Source of the DNA: Lepidodermella squamata
Lineage: Eukaryota; Gastrotricha
Reading direction: 5' to 3'
Assembly: GCA_047495785.1 (NCBI GenBank)
Contig: JBLDXI010000013.1
Coordinates: 248,001-312,000 of the forward strand
Length of the DNA stretch: 64,000 bases
Below are positions 37,609 through 48,484 of this stretch, in pieces. Made by a program: the position numbers and the translations under genes. Each line of letters starts with the position of its first letter. Position 1 is the stretch's first letter. The notes under the pieces were generated by a model. The model was not told the origin of the DNA and did not search any database. It saw only the letters and a list, made by a program, of their open reading frames with translations.

Positions 37609-40004
37609 TGTAATAATATAAACCTATCCAAGCAGCATGAAAATCGCTTGTGTTAACAATATGGCAACACGTGGAAAATATTAATTAAGGTTAATACAGG
37701 CGGTATCATACCATTTTATCTGCCAGGTGTTCCCTTGTCAGAAAAGACGCGACGGAACGCTCATTGATCATCATGAGACCAAGATGTAGAGCCGAAATAA
37801 CATGATGCCAAAATAGGCGTTTAGGTATGCATTTCAACCCGGTGGCGATGTACAGATTTTGGTATGTATAACATTAAGGTTAGTAATAAAAAATAGAAAA
37901 ATATCGATAACACAGGAGCAAGGTTGAAACTTTCATATTGACCCAAATTCTCAAACTTCCGTGTTTTTCTGTCAGATCGGCGTAAGTAAGGCTGCACTAC
38001 CGTCAACTGGGGTGACTTTGACGGTGGGGTCACTTTGCCATGCGCAAATGGGGTCACTTTAGCATGTACTGGTTTCGACAATTTGACGTTTTTCTCATTT
38101 TCGCTCGAATATAATATCATAGCATATAATACACTAAATGAGGGTCCTCACTTTTCAAGGCACGTCATCACCATTGAGAAAACCGGGTGGCCGTGAAAAA
38201 ATCTACAGTAGTTAACGATAAAAAAAATAATTGGCAAATGGCGAGGTTCGTATTGCCAACATCGGCCGGCGCGGGGAGTTGGTCATATTCAAGTACGGGT
38301 TCTCATTTTTACGAGGCGCTGCTTAGTCAATGTCGTTTTCAACAGTTCATTTTTCTGTGCAAACAAAAGTTGACGACTTTACTTAGGTTCGAACGCAGTC
38401 CACTACATTACCAGGAATTGTCGCTTGTCGCCCCATCTATTCGATTGATGAAGCCGATTGATGAAGCAGACTGAGAGAACTGGCACCCTTCAAGCGACAC
38501 AATGATAATGGTAACCGATCGATGATCTTCCGATGTGTGAGAAAGAGAGCTCTTGGTAAGAATGAGATGGAACGTTGATGGCTCCCCTGGCGAACCGCAT
38601 ATGTGTCAGAGGCGAATATGATATATAATATAAACATCTGATATCTGATCTCCGCGTCATAGCCGAATAGCGATAATTTACAACTGTCTGCTGCTGCCGG
38701 TCTTGATTGCGTTAAATTCTCGTTAAATACTCGTCTCCGCAATTGGCTTCACCCTGACACAAAAGCAGGGCGCTCTCTTGATTCGGCTTCCAGCTAGGAC
38801 TTTCTACCAATGACAGTGACGCTGTGGTCACTGTGGTCTAGCTCCTGAGATAGAGCGTGGTGTACCTGCCTATGCATGCTTCGTCGATTACACCAGTGCG
38901 TTCGATACTATAAACCATTCCTTATTGTTGCAGAAGTTCCGTGATCGGGGCATTCCTGAAGGTTTCGCTAGAATAATATCTAGCATGTACTCAAATTGCC
39001 GAGCCTCGGTCATGGTAAACGAGGTGATTCCTTCCCTCTGAATCGCGATCCGCTAGTGCCCCTCTTCTTCAAGCTATTTGTAGACGACATACGACGTAAC
39101 CGATGAATTGGCTAAACTTGACAGCAAGGGTCTTCCACTAGGTCTACCGTATGATTCGGGTTAGTTACGATTTGCAGATGACCTGCTGATCTTCGCTTAC
39201 CGTCCTATTCAATTACAAAGTACCTTTTCCGTCTAAATTCTAATGCTAATCTAATGTGAACGAATTATCAGTTAATGTTTAATGTTACAACTCACGAATA
39301 TATGCGACACAGTCATATTGTAATAAATGCGATCGCACTTCTAGGGTTCTCTTGGTCGGGGCCGACAGCGGAAGACGAAGCAAGAGACCTGGTTCATGAG
39401 TCAGGAGTCCGCTCTGCTAACCGAATTCTGTAATCTGAGGGCACACAATTCATTACGGATAGAGGCGGAGAGTGACTACTGCAGCTATAAGTTTGACGAC
39501 GTTTATGTTTTCGCGAGAATGGATCGAAATGAGACAGGGATGCCTTATGCCTGTAATATTGCTATGGTCGCGCGCGTCCTGCACTACGCATCTCTCATTC
39601 CTCGCAGAAAAATGACAACGCGCAGTGACGTATAGCCGCGCGCAATTTAAAATGTACGCTTCATGCCGGTGAAGGTTTTTCGAAAAATTGCCGATTAATT
39701 AAGAATATTTGAGGATTTTGATGGCTGTATATTTTCTGAGGCTACATTTTAAAAAATGCAGTATGTTTCAAATATAATTGCTGGCAAGGTCAAGCTGAGT
39801 TGTATTTAAATGAAATATTTCGAGGGCGTCAAAAGAGGCCTGTGAGTCACTTCTCGACGCAACTGGCTTCCGTGAAAGCCTACTATGTGTTTCAAGATTG
39901 TAGTGTGACCCCTACTCTGCTTTTGTTACAATTCGCTGCTGGTTACCGTATCCGATCTATCGAATAATATATTGGTACTACAGCTTTATTACGCCCGATA
40001 CCCG
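37609..40004. other. Intergenic stretch with a LINE relic
   Basis: Between YIF1 (minus) and the ZFYVE19-like gene (plus), so it holds both promoters. It contains three copies of GGGGT(C/G)ACTTT at about 38008-38065 and a reverse-transcriptase relic at 38862-39200. Nothing else recognised. Confidence 0.5.
38862..39200 (+). mobile_element. Broken LINE (non-LTR retrotransposon) reverse-transcriptase relic
   Basis: 38862-39041 reads in one frame with RT motif A, YACFVDYTSAFDTINHSLLL, and RDRGIPEGFARI, ending at a stop. After frame changes, FFKLFVDDIRR and then FADDLLIFA (about 39165-39200), the catalytic motif C, follow. Stops and frameshifts show it is dead. The 5' and 3' ends are not visible. 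Confidence 0.8.
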
Positions 40005-40723
40005 ATGTCTGACAACTGCCATGTATGCTGTGTGAAAGGGAAATTCAACAAAACTTTGGTTAGGTTTTTTTCAAGACAAAGCTTCATTTTCCCTAAGCTT
40101 GTTTTCAAAAAAGTGGGGCTGTGCGAAATGTAACTTCTTGGTATGCGCAAAATGTTCTTCAAGTCAACCTAATCGCATTTGCTCCCGATGTCGAGTGAAG
40201 CAAGATGCGCTTGATAACTCAAAATTAACATCACCAACTAGTCTTCCTTCTAACATACCTGCTGCTTTTACGGATGCGCAACTAAACTTCAACGCCGATG
40301 ATCTTCCAGAAGCTTTCCTCCGGTTGGTCTACATTTTTGTATGTAATGTTAACGGTTGGCTTACTGCCTTACAGCCGAGTCACGCTTCAGCAGCAACCCA
40401 CTCCAAGCTTTGTTGACCGCCACGTATTGCAAACGTCCAGTGCCCTACCGCCCAATGTCACCGCTGAAGCTGCTAAAGCAGACCAACAGGCTATTGCAGA
40501 CATTGAGCGTCGTTTGTTGAGATTAAAAGGCATAGAACCTACGCCCTCTAATCAATCTTCGAGTTACAAATGTGGCATGTGTGGCGTGCTTGCTACATAC
40601 CGATGCGGCGAGTGCTTTACGCTTATCGGCACGGGAGTTCAAGAATACTATTGCAACCGCTGCTTGGCGATCACTCATACTAATAACGAGCGTTTTGCTG
40701 GTCACAATCCATGTTTGCTTTAA
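40005..40723 (+). CDS. ZFYVE19: ZFYVE19 / ANCHR-like FYVE-related zinc-finger protein
   Basis: In other animals ANCHR binds phosphoinositide and the ESCRT machinery and delays abscission when chromatin bridges persist. Proposed exons: 40005-40063, 40098-40322, 40375-40723; 210 residues. The N-terminal FYVE-type cysteine pattern is CHVC...KKWGCAKC...VCAKCSS...RICSRC. The middle has a short motif, DIERRLLRLKG, resembling the MIT-interacting segment. The C-terminus has a second Cys/His finger of B-box type (YKCGMCGVLATYRCGEC...YYCNRCLAITHT). The first intron would be only 34 bases, so exon 1 is the least certain part. Human ANCHR is longer (about 470 residues), so this is a short form or lacks some exons. 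The stop lies 278 bases before the Dishevelled ATG. Confidence 0.68.
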
Positions 40724-41001
40724 TCGCAGTTGCTTTTCATTATATTGTGGTTAAATTTTAAAATATGAAATTTCTATGGTACTATAATGTACAATGCGCT
40801 CTCGATTGCCCCGGCGAATTTTCAAGTTACCCGATTTCAAATTCAAGTAAAACTTGACTATAAAACTCACAGCAGTATTAGCTGTATGCTTCGAAAGCGC
40901 GGTTGTCTGTGGTAAATTTTGCAACAAATTGCTATGCTCATTTCTGTTGCGTCCGATTGAATGCTTAACTTAGTACCGTTTATTTTTAGACTTACTTTGT
41001 A

Positions 41002-42658
41002 ATGAACGAGGAGACCAAAGTCATTTACTACTTTGATGAAGAGCCTACGCCATATTTGGTGAAGTTACCGCTTGCTCCGGAAAAAGTGACACTTTTAGGT
41101 ACTCCAGCTTCATTCAATTGCTTATTTCTTCAACATTACATTTTTGCCTATCTAGATTTCAAAAGTGCCCTCAACAAACCTGGTTTCAAGTACTTCTTTA
41201 AATCTGTGGATGATGATCTCGGCGTTGTTAAAGAAGAGATTACAAGTGATGCAGCGTTGCTCCCCCATATCAACGGGAAAGCTATATGTTGGCTGGTTCC
41301 GTCTGATGAGATGATTCAGCACCAAGCAGACGCAGCTGCTAACAACAACGGTATGGCACAAGGTAACTCAGTCGGCTCGGCAACATCTGTTGGCATGACA
41401 CAACAGCAGAATATGAGTAATCACAACCGACGCTACCAGCATCAGCAGATTCCACAGCCACCTCGCCGTTATCAGCCTCCAATGGCCAACACTATCACTA
41501 CTACTGATGCTGAATCAACACTGTTTGACGGGGAATCGGAAGATGATCGCTATTCACTTACGACTGAAACGACGGCACGGTCAGCCAGCCATCATCGCAT
41601 GGCTGCGCAGAGGCGAAGGTGGCAGCGCCAGCAGCGCAGAGGGCCTGTTAGTCGGGCATCATCAGTCACTAGTATCACAGACTCTTCGACTTCCCTAAAT
41701 ATTGTTACCGTAACTCTTAACTTGGACAACCGCAGTTTTCTCGGGATAAGTGTAGTCGGGCAAACGAGCCCCGATGGAGCAGATGGAGGTATTTACGTTG
41801 GATCAGTTATGAAAGGCGGCGCTGTTGCTGAGGACGGCAGGATTGAGCCAGGCGATATGATTCTGGTAGCTTAAATACTAAATTCAGTAATTAAATGATT
41901 GCAAATATTAACTTATTTATTTAGGAGGTGAATGGAATTTTATTTGAAGAGCTCAGCAATGACGAAGCTGTTCGTGTTCTCAGAGAAGCAGTGCAAAAGC
42001 CAGGGTAATTTTTTAATGACTAATTAATCGGAAGTAATTTTTACGCCATTTCAGGCTAATATCTCTAGTTGTTGCCAAGGCTTGGGATCGTTATCCGCGA
42101 GGTTACGTGGCTTCCTTACCATGCCCACGAGATGAACCTGTACAGCCAATTGATCCGGCCGCTTGGGCTGAGCATTCCGCCCAGGTCCAGGCTCAAGTCA
42201 GGGCAGGCTCGCTATCCGATGTTGATAGCCGATTGCACGGTGCTCAAAGTATGAGCACTGTTGCTGGAACCATTACAACGTTGACATCGGGTTCATTGTC
42301 GAAAAATGACGGCGTTTTTGACGAATCTTTGATTGCTCCGTCCTCCGCTATTGGCATGCCGTTATCTGTAGGCATGGATATGCTCCAGATCGTAAAGGCT
42401 ATGGCAGCACCGGACTCTGGTCTTGACATTCGTGATCGGAAGTGGCTCAAGATGTCAATACCAAATGCTTTTGTTGGCTCGGATCTAGTCGACTGGCTTT
42501 ATTTACGCGTCGCCGGCTTCCACGACAAAAGGGATGCGAAAAAGTATGCAAGTCAGTTGTTAGCGTCCCGGTATATAATTCACGTAGCGAAAGAACGCTC
42601 TTTCCGCGAGGAGTGTTACTACGTGTTCTCAGATCTTGCTTATGGACAATGGTTATAG
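41002..42658 (+). CDS. dsh: Dishevelled (DIX-PDZ-DEP), short C-terminus
   Basis: Cytoplasmic hub of Wnt signalling and planar cell polarity; DIX polymerises and binds Axin, PDZ and DEP bind Frizzled and partners. Exons: 41002-41098, 41156-41865, 41925-42004, 42055-42658; 496 residues. DIX (about 1-85): ETKVIYYFDEEPTPYLVKL, KYFFKSVDDDLGVVKEEI. A Gln/Ser-rich linker with a basic patch precedes SSVTSITDSSTSLNIVTV. PDZ (about 213-305): NRSFLGISVVGQTS, GGIYVGSVMKGGAVAEDGRI, GDMILEVNG. DEP (about 395-485): GLDIRDRKWLKM, NAFVGSDLVDWL, YYVFSDL. The protein stops seven residues after DEP, so the long C-terminal tail of fly and human proteins is missing. The first intron (57 bases) is stop-free and in frame. 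Domain identity is certain. Confidence 0.96.
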
Positions 42659-43323
42659 ACTGACACTTGCCAAAGTCTAGCTGACACCTCATTCTGGTCA
42701 TAACTCACGGTCTTCCTATTGTTAAATTTTAAGATCAACCGCTTGTTTTCGCTGATTGATGAACTATGCAATGTGCTGCAAATTTGTGGGCGTTGCCGTT
42801 CCTGATTTTTGTTTAAATCTGTTCAAATTCTAACTTGATGCATGAAGTAATAGATCGGTCATATAATGGCCATCTACCGCTGGTTTTCCGCTGATTTATG
42901 TTCTTCTATGCTTTCATAGCCTTTAGGCAACGCCGATATGTTTTGCTCACTAAAATCTATTATGTATATTTCGATTTGCCGATATTATGCATGCCCAAGT
43001 GTGTTTGCCTATTTCCGAAACTGGGTGCCAATTTAGAGATCATGCTGCTCTGAGCAGTGAACTGTTAATTGAAGTTTTTCCTGCTAGAGAAGTTGCCGCC
43101 TTGTTTTTAAAGACGTCGCAACTTTCTCCTGTTGTCTTTTGTTGTTTCTGACGATGCCAAAGCTCTGATGATGTTAATCTAATCAATTTCTTTTCATTTT
43201 TTACTCGAAAGCGTGTCTTGAGCGCAGTTTCGTTACATTTGTTTTGGTATTGAAACAAATATTTGAAGTCGGTTTTGTTTTCTCTCTTAGATCTTTAAAC
43301 ATATTTGAATCTGGTAATTTATT
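42659..43323. other. Intergenic stretch Dishevelled / PAR-6
   Basis: 665 bases holding the 3' end of Dishevelled and the 5' region of PAR-6. I found no further exon that could extend Dishevelled: no usable GT donor follows the DEP domain before the stop. Confidence 0.5.
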
Positions 43324-44711
43324 ATGCCCAATCGGACTGACGGCCCTGCTGTTGGCGTAGTAGAAATTAAAAGCAAATTCGATGCCGAATTCCGTGTAAG
43401 TTGAAGCAATTGTACCTTTCCAATCAGTTATAGCCATTAATTTTTCTAGAGATTCGCGGTCGATCGGCTGCAAACACTGCAGTTTTCGGAATTCTATAAA
43501 ATGGTTTGTCGGCTGCACAAGCTCGACGACGCTGACACGACTATATCGTACAGTGATCGTGACGGCGAACTCTTGCCGATTAATAACGACAGCAACCTTG
43601 CCCACGCTTTGAGCCGGGCCGCATCCAATGGGTCCCTTCTCCGGTTGGTCGTCCAGCGGAAAGGCGACAACATGTACAGCTTACATCCTAGTTCGCGAAG
43701 TGCCGTGCCGCTGATTGGCAAACTCATTCCGCCCAAATCGCAGTCCCGCCCTCGCGTCGACATCGGCCAGCCGATCAGCTTCCGGCCTGTCTCCGCCATT
43801 ATTGACGTCGACCTGGTGCCCGCAAGCCACATGCGGGTAAAACTGATGAAAAACGGCTCTGACCGGCCGTTGGGTTTCTACATCCGAGACGGCGTGTCCC
43901 TTCGCGTTACTCCGTCTGGGGTAGAAAAAGTTCCTGGTATTTTTATTTCTCGCCTCGTGCCTGGAGGACTCGCCCAACATACTGGGTTATTGTCGGTCGG
44001 CGACGAAGTCTTGGAAGTCAATGGTATCGATGTTGGTGACAAAACCTTGGACCAAGTTACCGATATGATGATCGCCAATGCGAACAATTTGATAATCACT
44101 GTTAAACCTGTAAGTTGAGCATACTTATTTTCGATTTCGGCTGAACCTATATTTGACTTTAAGGCTAATCAACAACTCACTCTCGCTGCTGGCCGGCGAA
44201 ACAGTTCTTCTCAAAGATCAAAACCCCAAAAGCTGCCACATTCTTCCAGTTCCCAGGTTCGTTGTATTGGAAATTAAACTATACCTACTTGACTTTCATT
44301 TCGTTTTAGCCTCAGATTTCGCTAGCCGCACATTCCAGTTCGCCCACCGATCTCCATCAAAAACCTATAGCACCCATCGGTAGTCCGTCCCACAGCGGAG
44401 GCAGTAATGCTGGTACGACATCGGCAAAAGCGGATACAAGCATCGTTGTCGAGGACGAAGACTCCAGCGATAGTGACCTCGAAGCGGACGAAGTGCATGT
44501 GCACGATGCTGTGGATGAGTCGCCGACCAAGGCGAGTAACAGCAACATTGCTTCGGTCGAACATCGCTTCCACTCGCCTGCGGAAATTAACAACAGTCAC
44601 GATTCTGACGAGGAAAACGTGTCCGACAGCGAAAATTTTCGCGAGTCCGAACACTACCAGGCGACATCGTCTAGCAACAAGTTGTCTAAAGACTCAGTGC
44701 TAAGGATTTAA
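43324..44711 (+). CDS. par-6: PAR-6 cell polarity protein (PB1, semi-CRIB, PDZ)
   Basis: Scaffold of the PAR complex: PB1 binds atypical PKC, semi-CRIB plus PDZ bind Cdc42-GTP, Crumbs and Pals1. Exons: 43324-43395, 43450-44109, 44164-44256, 44310-44711; 408 residues, usual size 310-390. PB1 (about 12-97): VVEIKSKFDAEFRRFA, LLPINNDSNLAHAL, LRLVVQRKG. Semi-CRIB just before the PDZ: ISFRPVSAIIDVDLVP. PDZ (about 143-240): PLGFYIRDGVSLRVTPSG, PGIFISRLVPGGLAQHTGLL, VNGIDVGDKTLDQVTDMM, IITVKPANQQ. The C-terminal 150 residues are Ser-rich and acidic without a known fold. Identity is certain. Confidence 0.97.
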
Positions 44712-45707
44712 AAGTTGTTATCTGCATAGCAAGTCTATTCAATTACTTTTTGATTCTATCTGAAGTATCTTAATATTTGTTCGATGGGATCATCGCGCCG
44801 TGCTTTTTATACTTCTACGTGAAGAGAAAGAAATTTCTAATAATATGCAAGGTTGATTTATATGGTGAAAGCTTTGCTTGCTTATATACTGAATCGCCCG
44901 ATGTGTATGTGGGCGTAGCTGCTGCTGCTCGCTCTTTTGTTATTGTTGTTTCCGATCAGCTTGCTTATTATACTCTATTCTGGTTTACTTTTTTCTAATG
45001 GCCTTGCTGCTACGGTTTCTCAGTGCGATTTTTAAGTTTATATGGCAAATGCCCTCGGTTTACATACCCTGGTTTTTGTTTCTCAATTTGTTTTCATGCA
45101 GCTCCGGCCAATCTGCGTTTTACTTTAATGAAGTGCTTGCCTTGTGCCGTAGCTCAGAACGGTCGGCAGTCATCTGCATAATTTCAATGGATCCTATGGA
45201 CCAAAATTCACTGATAGTTGATAGTTAGTCTATTAACTACTACCGATTTTCACCCGTCATACTTCTGAGTTTTCGTTGGCTTTCGGGATCAAATCTTATC
45301 AATTGAAGAGTTCAAGGCATTTGTACAGTGAGCTCTCTCGAGTCTTCCAAAAATCATTCATAATCCTTTAATCTAAACCCATTTTTGCGATTATCATTTA
45401 TACCAATTATTAATTCTACTTGTTTGTGTGAATAATAATCATATGCGGCAATCGAGATTCGATAAAGTATTGTACATAAAATCAATGACTTATTCACACT
45501 TTGAATAATAAACGTGATGTTGCGCTTGAATCTGATCAGTTCAATCAAAATAATCGAAACAATATCATTTATTGTCGTCATGAAAAGTATAGAAATACAT
45601 GCACGTCATCACTATAAGTTAATCTACACAATATGAAACTGAAATGTCGAAGCACCAGCGAAAGCAAACATCAAAATAGAAGGCCGAGATGCGTATCTAA
45701 TAATTCT
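44712..45707. other. Convergent intergenic region PAR-6 / TBC1D20
   Basis: No exon chain or RNA gene recognised; presumably 3' UTRs. Hydrophobic frames near 44777-45228 have no matching partner exons. Confidence 0.45.
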
Positions 45708-47153
45708 TCAACCCAGCAGCAAATCCACGTCTATACCAACTATGTTGACTGTCGCGGAATTGGCACAACGTCTTAATATTCGCATAATTTGACCGATGGA
45801 ATCGGGATTTCGAGTGTAAAAATATGCAACTCCCAAAGCTATTGTAGATGCAGCAACCGCTCGTGCTTGTTGAGAGTGATAAAGGGAATAGCCCAATTGC
45901 CAAAAACGTGAGTATCTAAAAAGAAAAGAGAGGTAACATGACATGATAAGTTACATGTAACGGCAACAAACCCAAGTAATGATTGGTTGTTTCGACGTAA
46001 CACAGCGCTCCTATACATTCGCTGTTGCTCGGAACGAGATCGAATTAGTTCACGCGCTTCCTCTTCCACGGATTCCAATGGAACATCATCGTGGAGCTTT
46101 ATGGAATCTTTTATCACTTTCTCAATCGGGATCGAATCAGGTATGGATTTCACATATTGAAAGACTTCAGTCATCTCTGGTTGACAGGAAGTAATACCCT
46201 CCGCATGATACAGAATCAACTAATTATAAATAGAAAATTCGGCTACACTTAAGCAAGCAAAACGATCCTAAAAACATACTGCCGCCGAAAAATATATTGG
46301 CATGAATCGATCTCCCATCGCTAGGAAAAAGTCGAAAATCCGACAGATTTCCTCCAGGGTCACCGAGCCAACATGGTAGCCAAGCCACGTAAGAATCCAA
46401 GATATACAACTGATCACGAAACAGTCAAAACAGTATTATTGATTTATATTGAACCTTACACTGTTTCCCTTAAATCCGCACTTTCTAAGAATTGTCGAAG
46501 CTTAGGATTGATTCGGCCAACTATTGGGAAAATATAGCTCAAAAAATCCCACATTTTCTCGCCCTTGCGATCAAGCATAAGATGTCGAAAATGTATTGCC
46601 GTAATTTCACGGCCAAGTCGATAAGCCAATAGAACGTCATTAGCAGCAACTTTGAGTATGACGGCGCAAACAACATTAAATCCCTAAACATGACAATAGA
46701 AACTATATTTGTTGCTTTTGGTCAAATTCAAACCTGAAAGTAGCACAGTTCCTTATCGTTCAGTAACACTGCCATTATAACACGGGTCAATTTCGCCTTC
46801 ATGACTTCCACATCGTCCGATTCTTCAAACCACATCACCGATCGATGAACGTCGGCAACGATGACTGACCAGTCGAGATGACTAGCGAAATCACGCTCTT
46901 CGTCCAAAGAATTAACAAAATTTGTGTCTTCCTCAATTACTTTTGCATCGCACGATAAATCGCAAAGTAGAGGCCAGGCTGATCGACGAAGATCATCATT
47001 TATCAGCCCATCCGTCCCCACAGCGGCGTTTCTCACAGTTAATGCATCATTGTTGGACACTGCCGCTGCAATAAAAGCAATTTTTTTGTCATTAAGGTTC
47101 GGCGTCTCGATATTGCCATCAATAACCATTGTGTAATAGAATCTAAACGACAT
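45708..47153 (-). CDS. TBC1D20: TBC1D20-type RabGAP with C-terminal membrane anchor
   Basis: ER-anchored GTPase-activating protein for Rab1 and Rab18. Exons (minus): 47153-46734, 46683-46460, 46409-46280, 46219-45972, 45915-45708; 409 residues, human about 403. The TBC domain is about 60-310. It has the arginine finger in SVIVADVHRSVMWF (about residue 108) and the glutamine finger in CYFQGFNVV (about 141). Further TBC1D20 motifs are RQFLESADLRETV, CISWILTWLGYHV and IFDFFLAMGDRFMPIYFSA. The last exon has one hydrophobic segment (AVAASTIALGVAYFY), as in the family's tail anchor. In exon 3 a different frame also stays open; only the frame given here reproduces the family motif, and it fixes the donor at 46459. 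Confidence 0.93.
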
Positions 47154-48484
47154 TTTTTAGAAAAATGCAATCAACGAGGAAACGTGATCACTTCCTACAA
47201 GCTGAAATCTGAAATGGTGTCAGCACATTTCAGAGTATAAATATCGAAGTTATCGTAAATCACTGATTGCGCTTGTTCGTCGGCGGGCCACCGCGAGGCA
47301 TTGAGCTCAGATCGATGGCACAATCAACCTTAACCTTGGACCAATGTAAAATGTCATCTCCTGTTCATCTGTCAGCAATTTGAATGCTTTTTTCTACTAT
47401 TTCTAATAAATATAGCCGGATACATAATTAAGGGAAATGTATTAGGTGCCAGTACTTCACTAGCTGTTAAGCCGGTAAATCTTGGCTGGGAAGTAGCGAA
47501 TAGCGAAGAACCAAACTTTTGGCGCTTGGCGCTAACTGATCTGTTACTTTCGAGCCAGCATATCCCAGGAAAAACTATGATCAAGGGTATATCGATTCCC
47601 AACTCAATTTACTTCAAGGTCAGCAAGCGTTTAGAAACGTTTTCTACGTCTGCATCTTTCATTAGCGTCTATCGCAGGTTCACGGTGCTCGATCATTCTT
47701 CCCTAAAACCTAAAACGTTCGGGGAGAAATGGGGGATGAGCGCTCAGCACAACGCAGGTTAATGGTTGGTTGGATCTTGGATCAACTCTCAACTCTCAAC
47801 TCGTCTTCAACGATCATCCGCAGGCCGTAAGTCGATGATCAATCATATCATCAACGTAAGATCTACCCTACGGCATATTTCGTACTGCCCAAGCTAAACA
47901 TCTGATTATCCGTCGATATTTCAACAGCTAGTTGAATACACTAAATCTCAACTAATTTAATACTTTTGGAAATTTCTTTAAAATATAAATGTGAATAGCA
48001 AAATATATTGAATTTATGGTATTGGCACGTGACATCGATTGATTGAAAAGTTGCTCGATTTTAAGGCTTTACCTGGCTGGCTCTCTGACTTCCTACTCGA
48101 AGAAGCCTAACACGACACCATACGCCACCATACGCCACCAGCAAGGTGAAGGGCGATAGCTTGTGTCCGCCCGGGCAAGAAATAGTAAATGCCGCCTCGT
48201 ATTTCGTGATCCGAGAGCTACTCCAAGAGTAGCCTACTCCGGGAGTAGGTATTATTTATAGCAACTGCTCTCAGAGTAAAGTGATCGTGTCTAACATGTT
48301 GCAGTGAATCGGTGAGTGGTGGCTGGCTGAACATTCCGAATTTCTCTCGACAACTCAACTCTTTTATTTCTTCACAGCATTACGAATTACGAGAGAATTT
48401 TTGATCTCCAATCAAGTTGATTTTTAATTCTGGGGATTCGATAGGTAAACGTATTAAAAACAGAATACATGAGGATACATGAGA
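47154..48484. other. Divergent promoter region TBC1D20 / XRCC1
   Basis: No coding exon recognised. Contains a pair of adjacent palindromes at 48218-48249 and a small direct repeat (CATACGCCAC twice) near 48118-48141. Confidence 0.45.
48218..48249. repeat. Two abutting, related palindromes upstream of XRCC1
   Basis: 48218-48232 reads CTACTC-CAA-GAGTAG and 48233-48249 reads CCTACTCC-G-GGAGTAGG, both perfect. They share the CTACTC/GAGTAG core. This could be a paired protein-binding site or the trace of an insertion. Confidence 0.6.

Noticed and set aside
38385-38410. tRNA B-box-like GGTTCGAACGC
   Set aside because: No A box at the right distance and no cloverleaf can be drawn.
44777-45228. Hydrophobic plus-strand frames after PAR-6
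   Set aside because: No start context, no partner exons and no family match; lies in the convergent 3' region.
46224-46409. Alternative frame of TBC1D20 exon 3 (LYILDSYVAWLPCWLG)
   Set aside because: Open but shifted by one base. Using the donor GTAAGG at 46459 gives CISWILTWLGYHV and IFDFFLAMGDRFMPIYF, which match TBC1D20.
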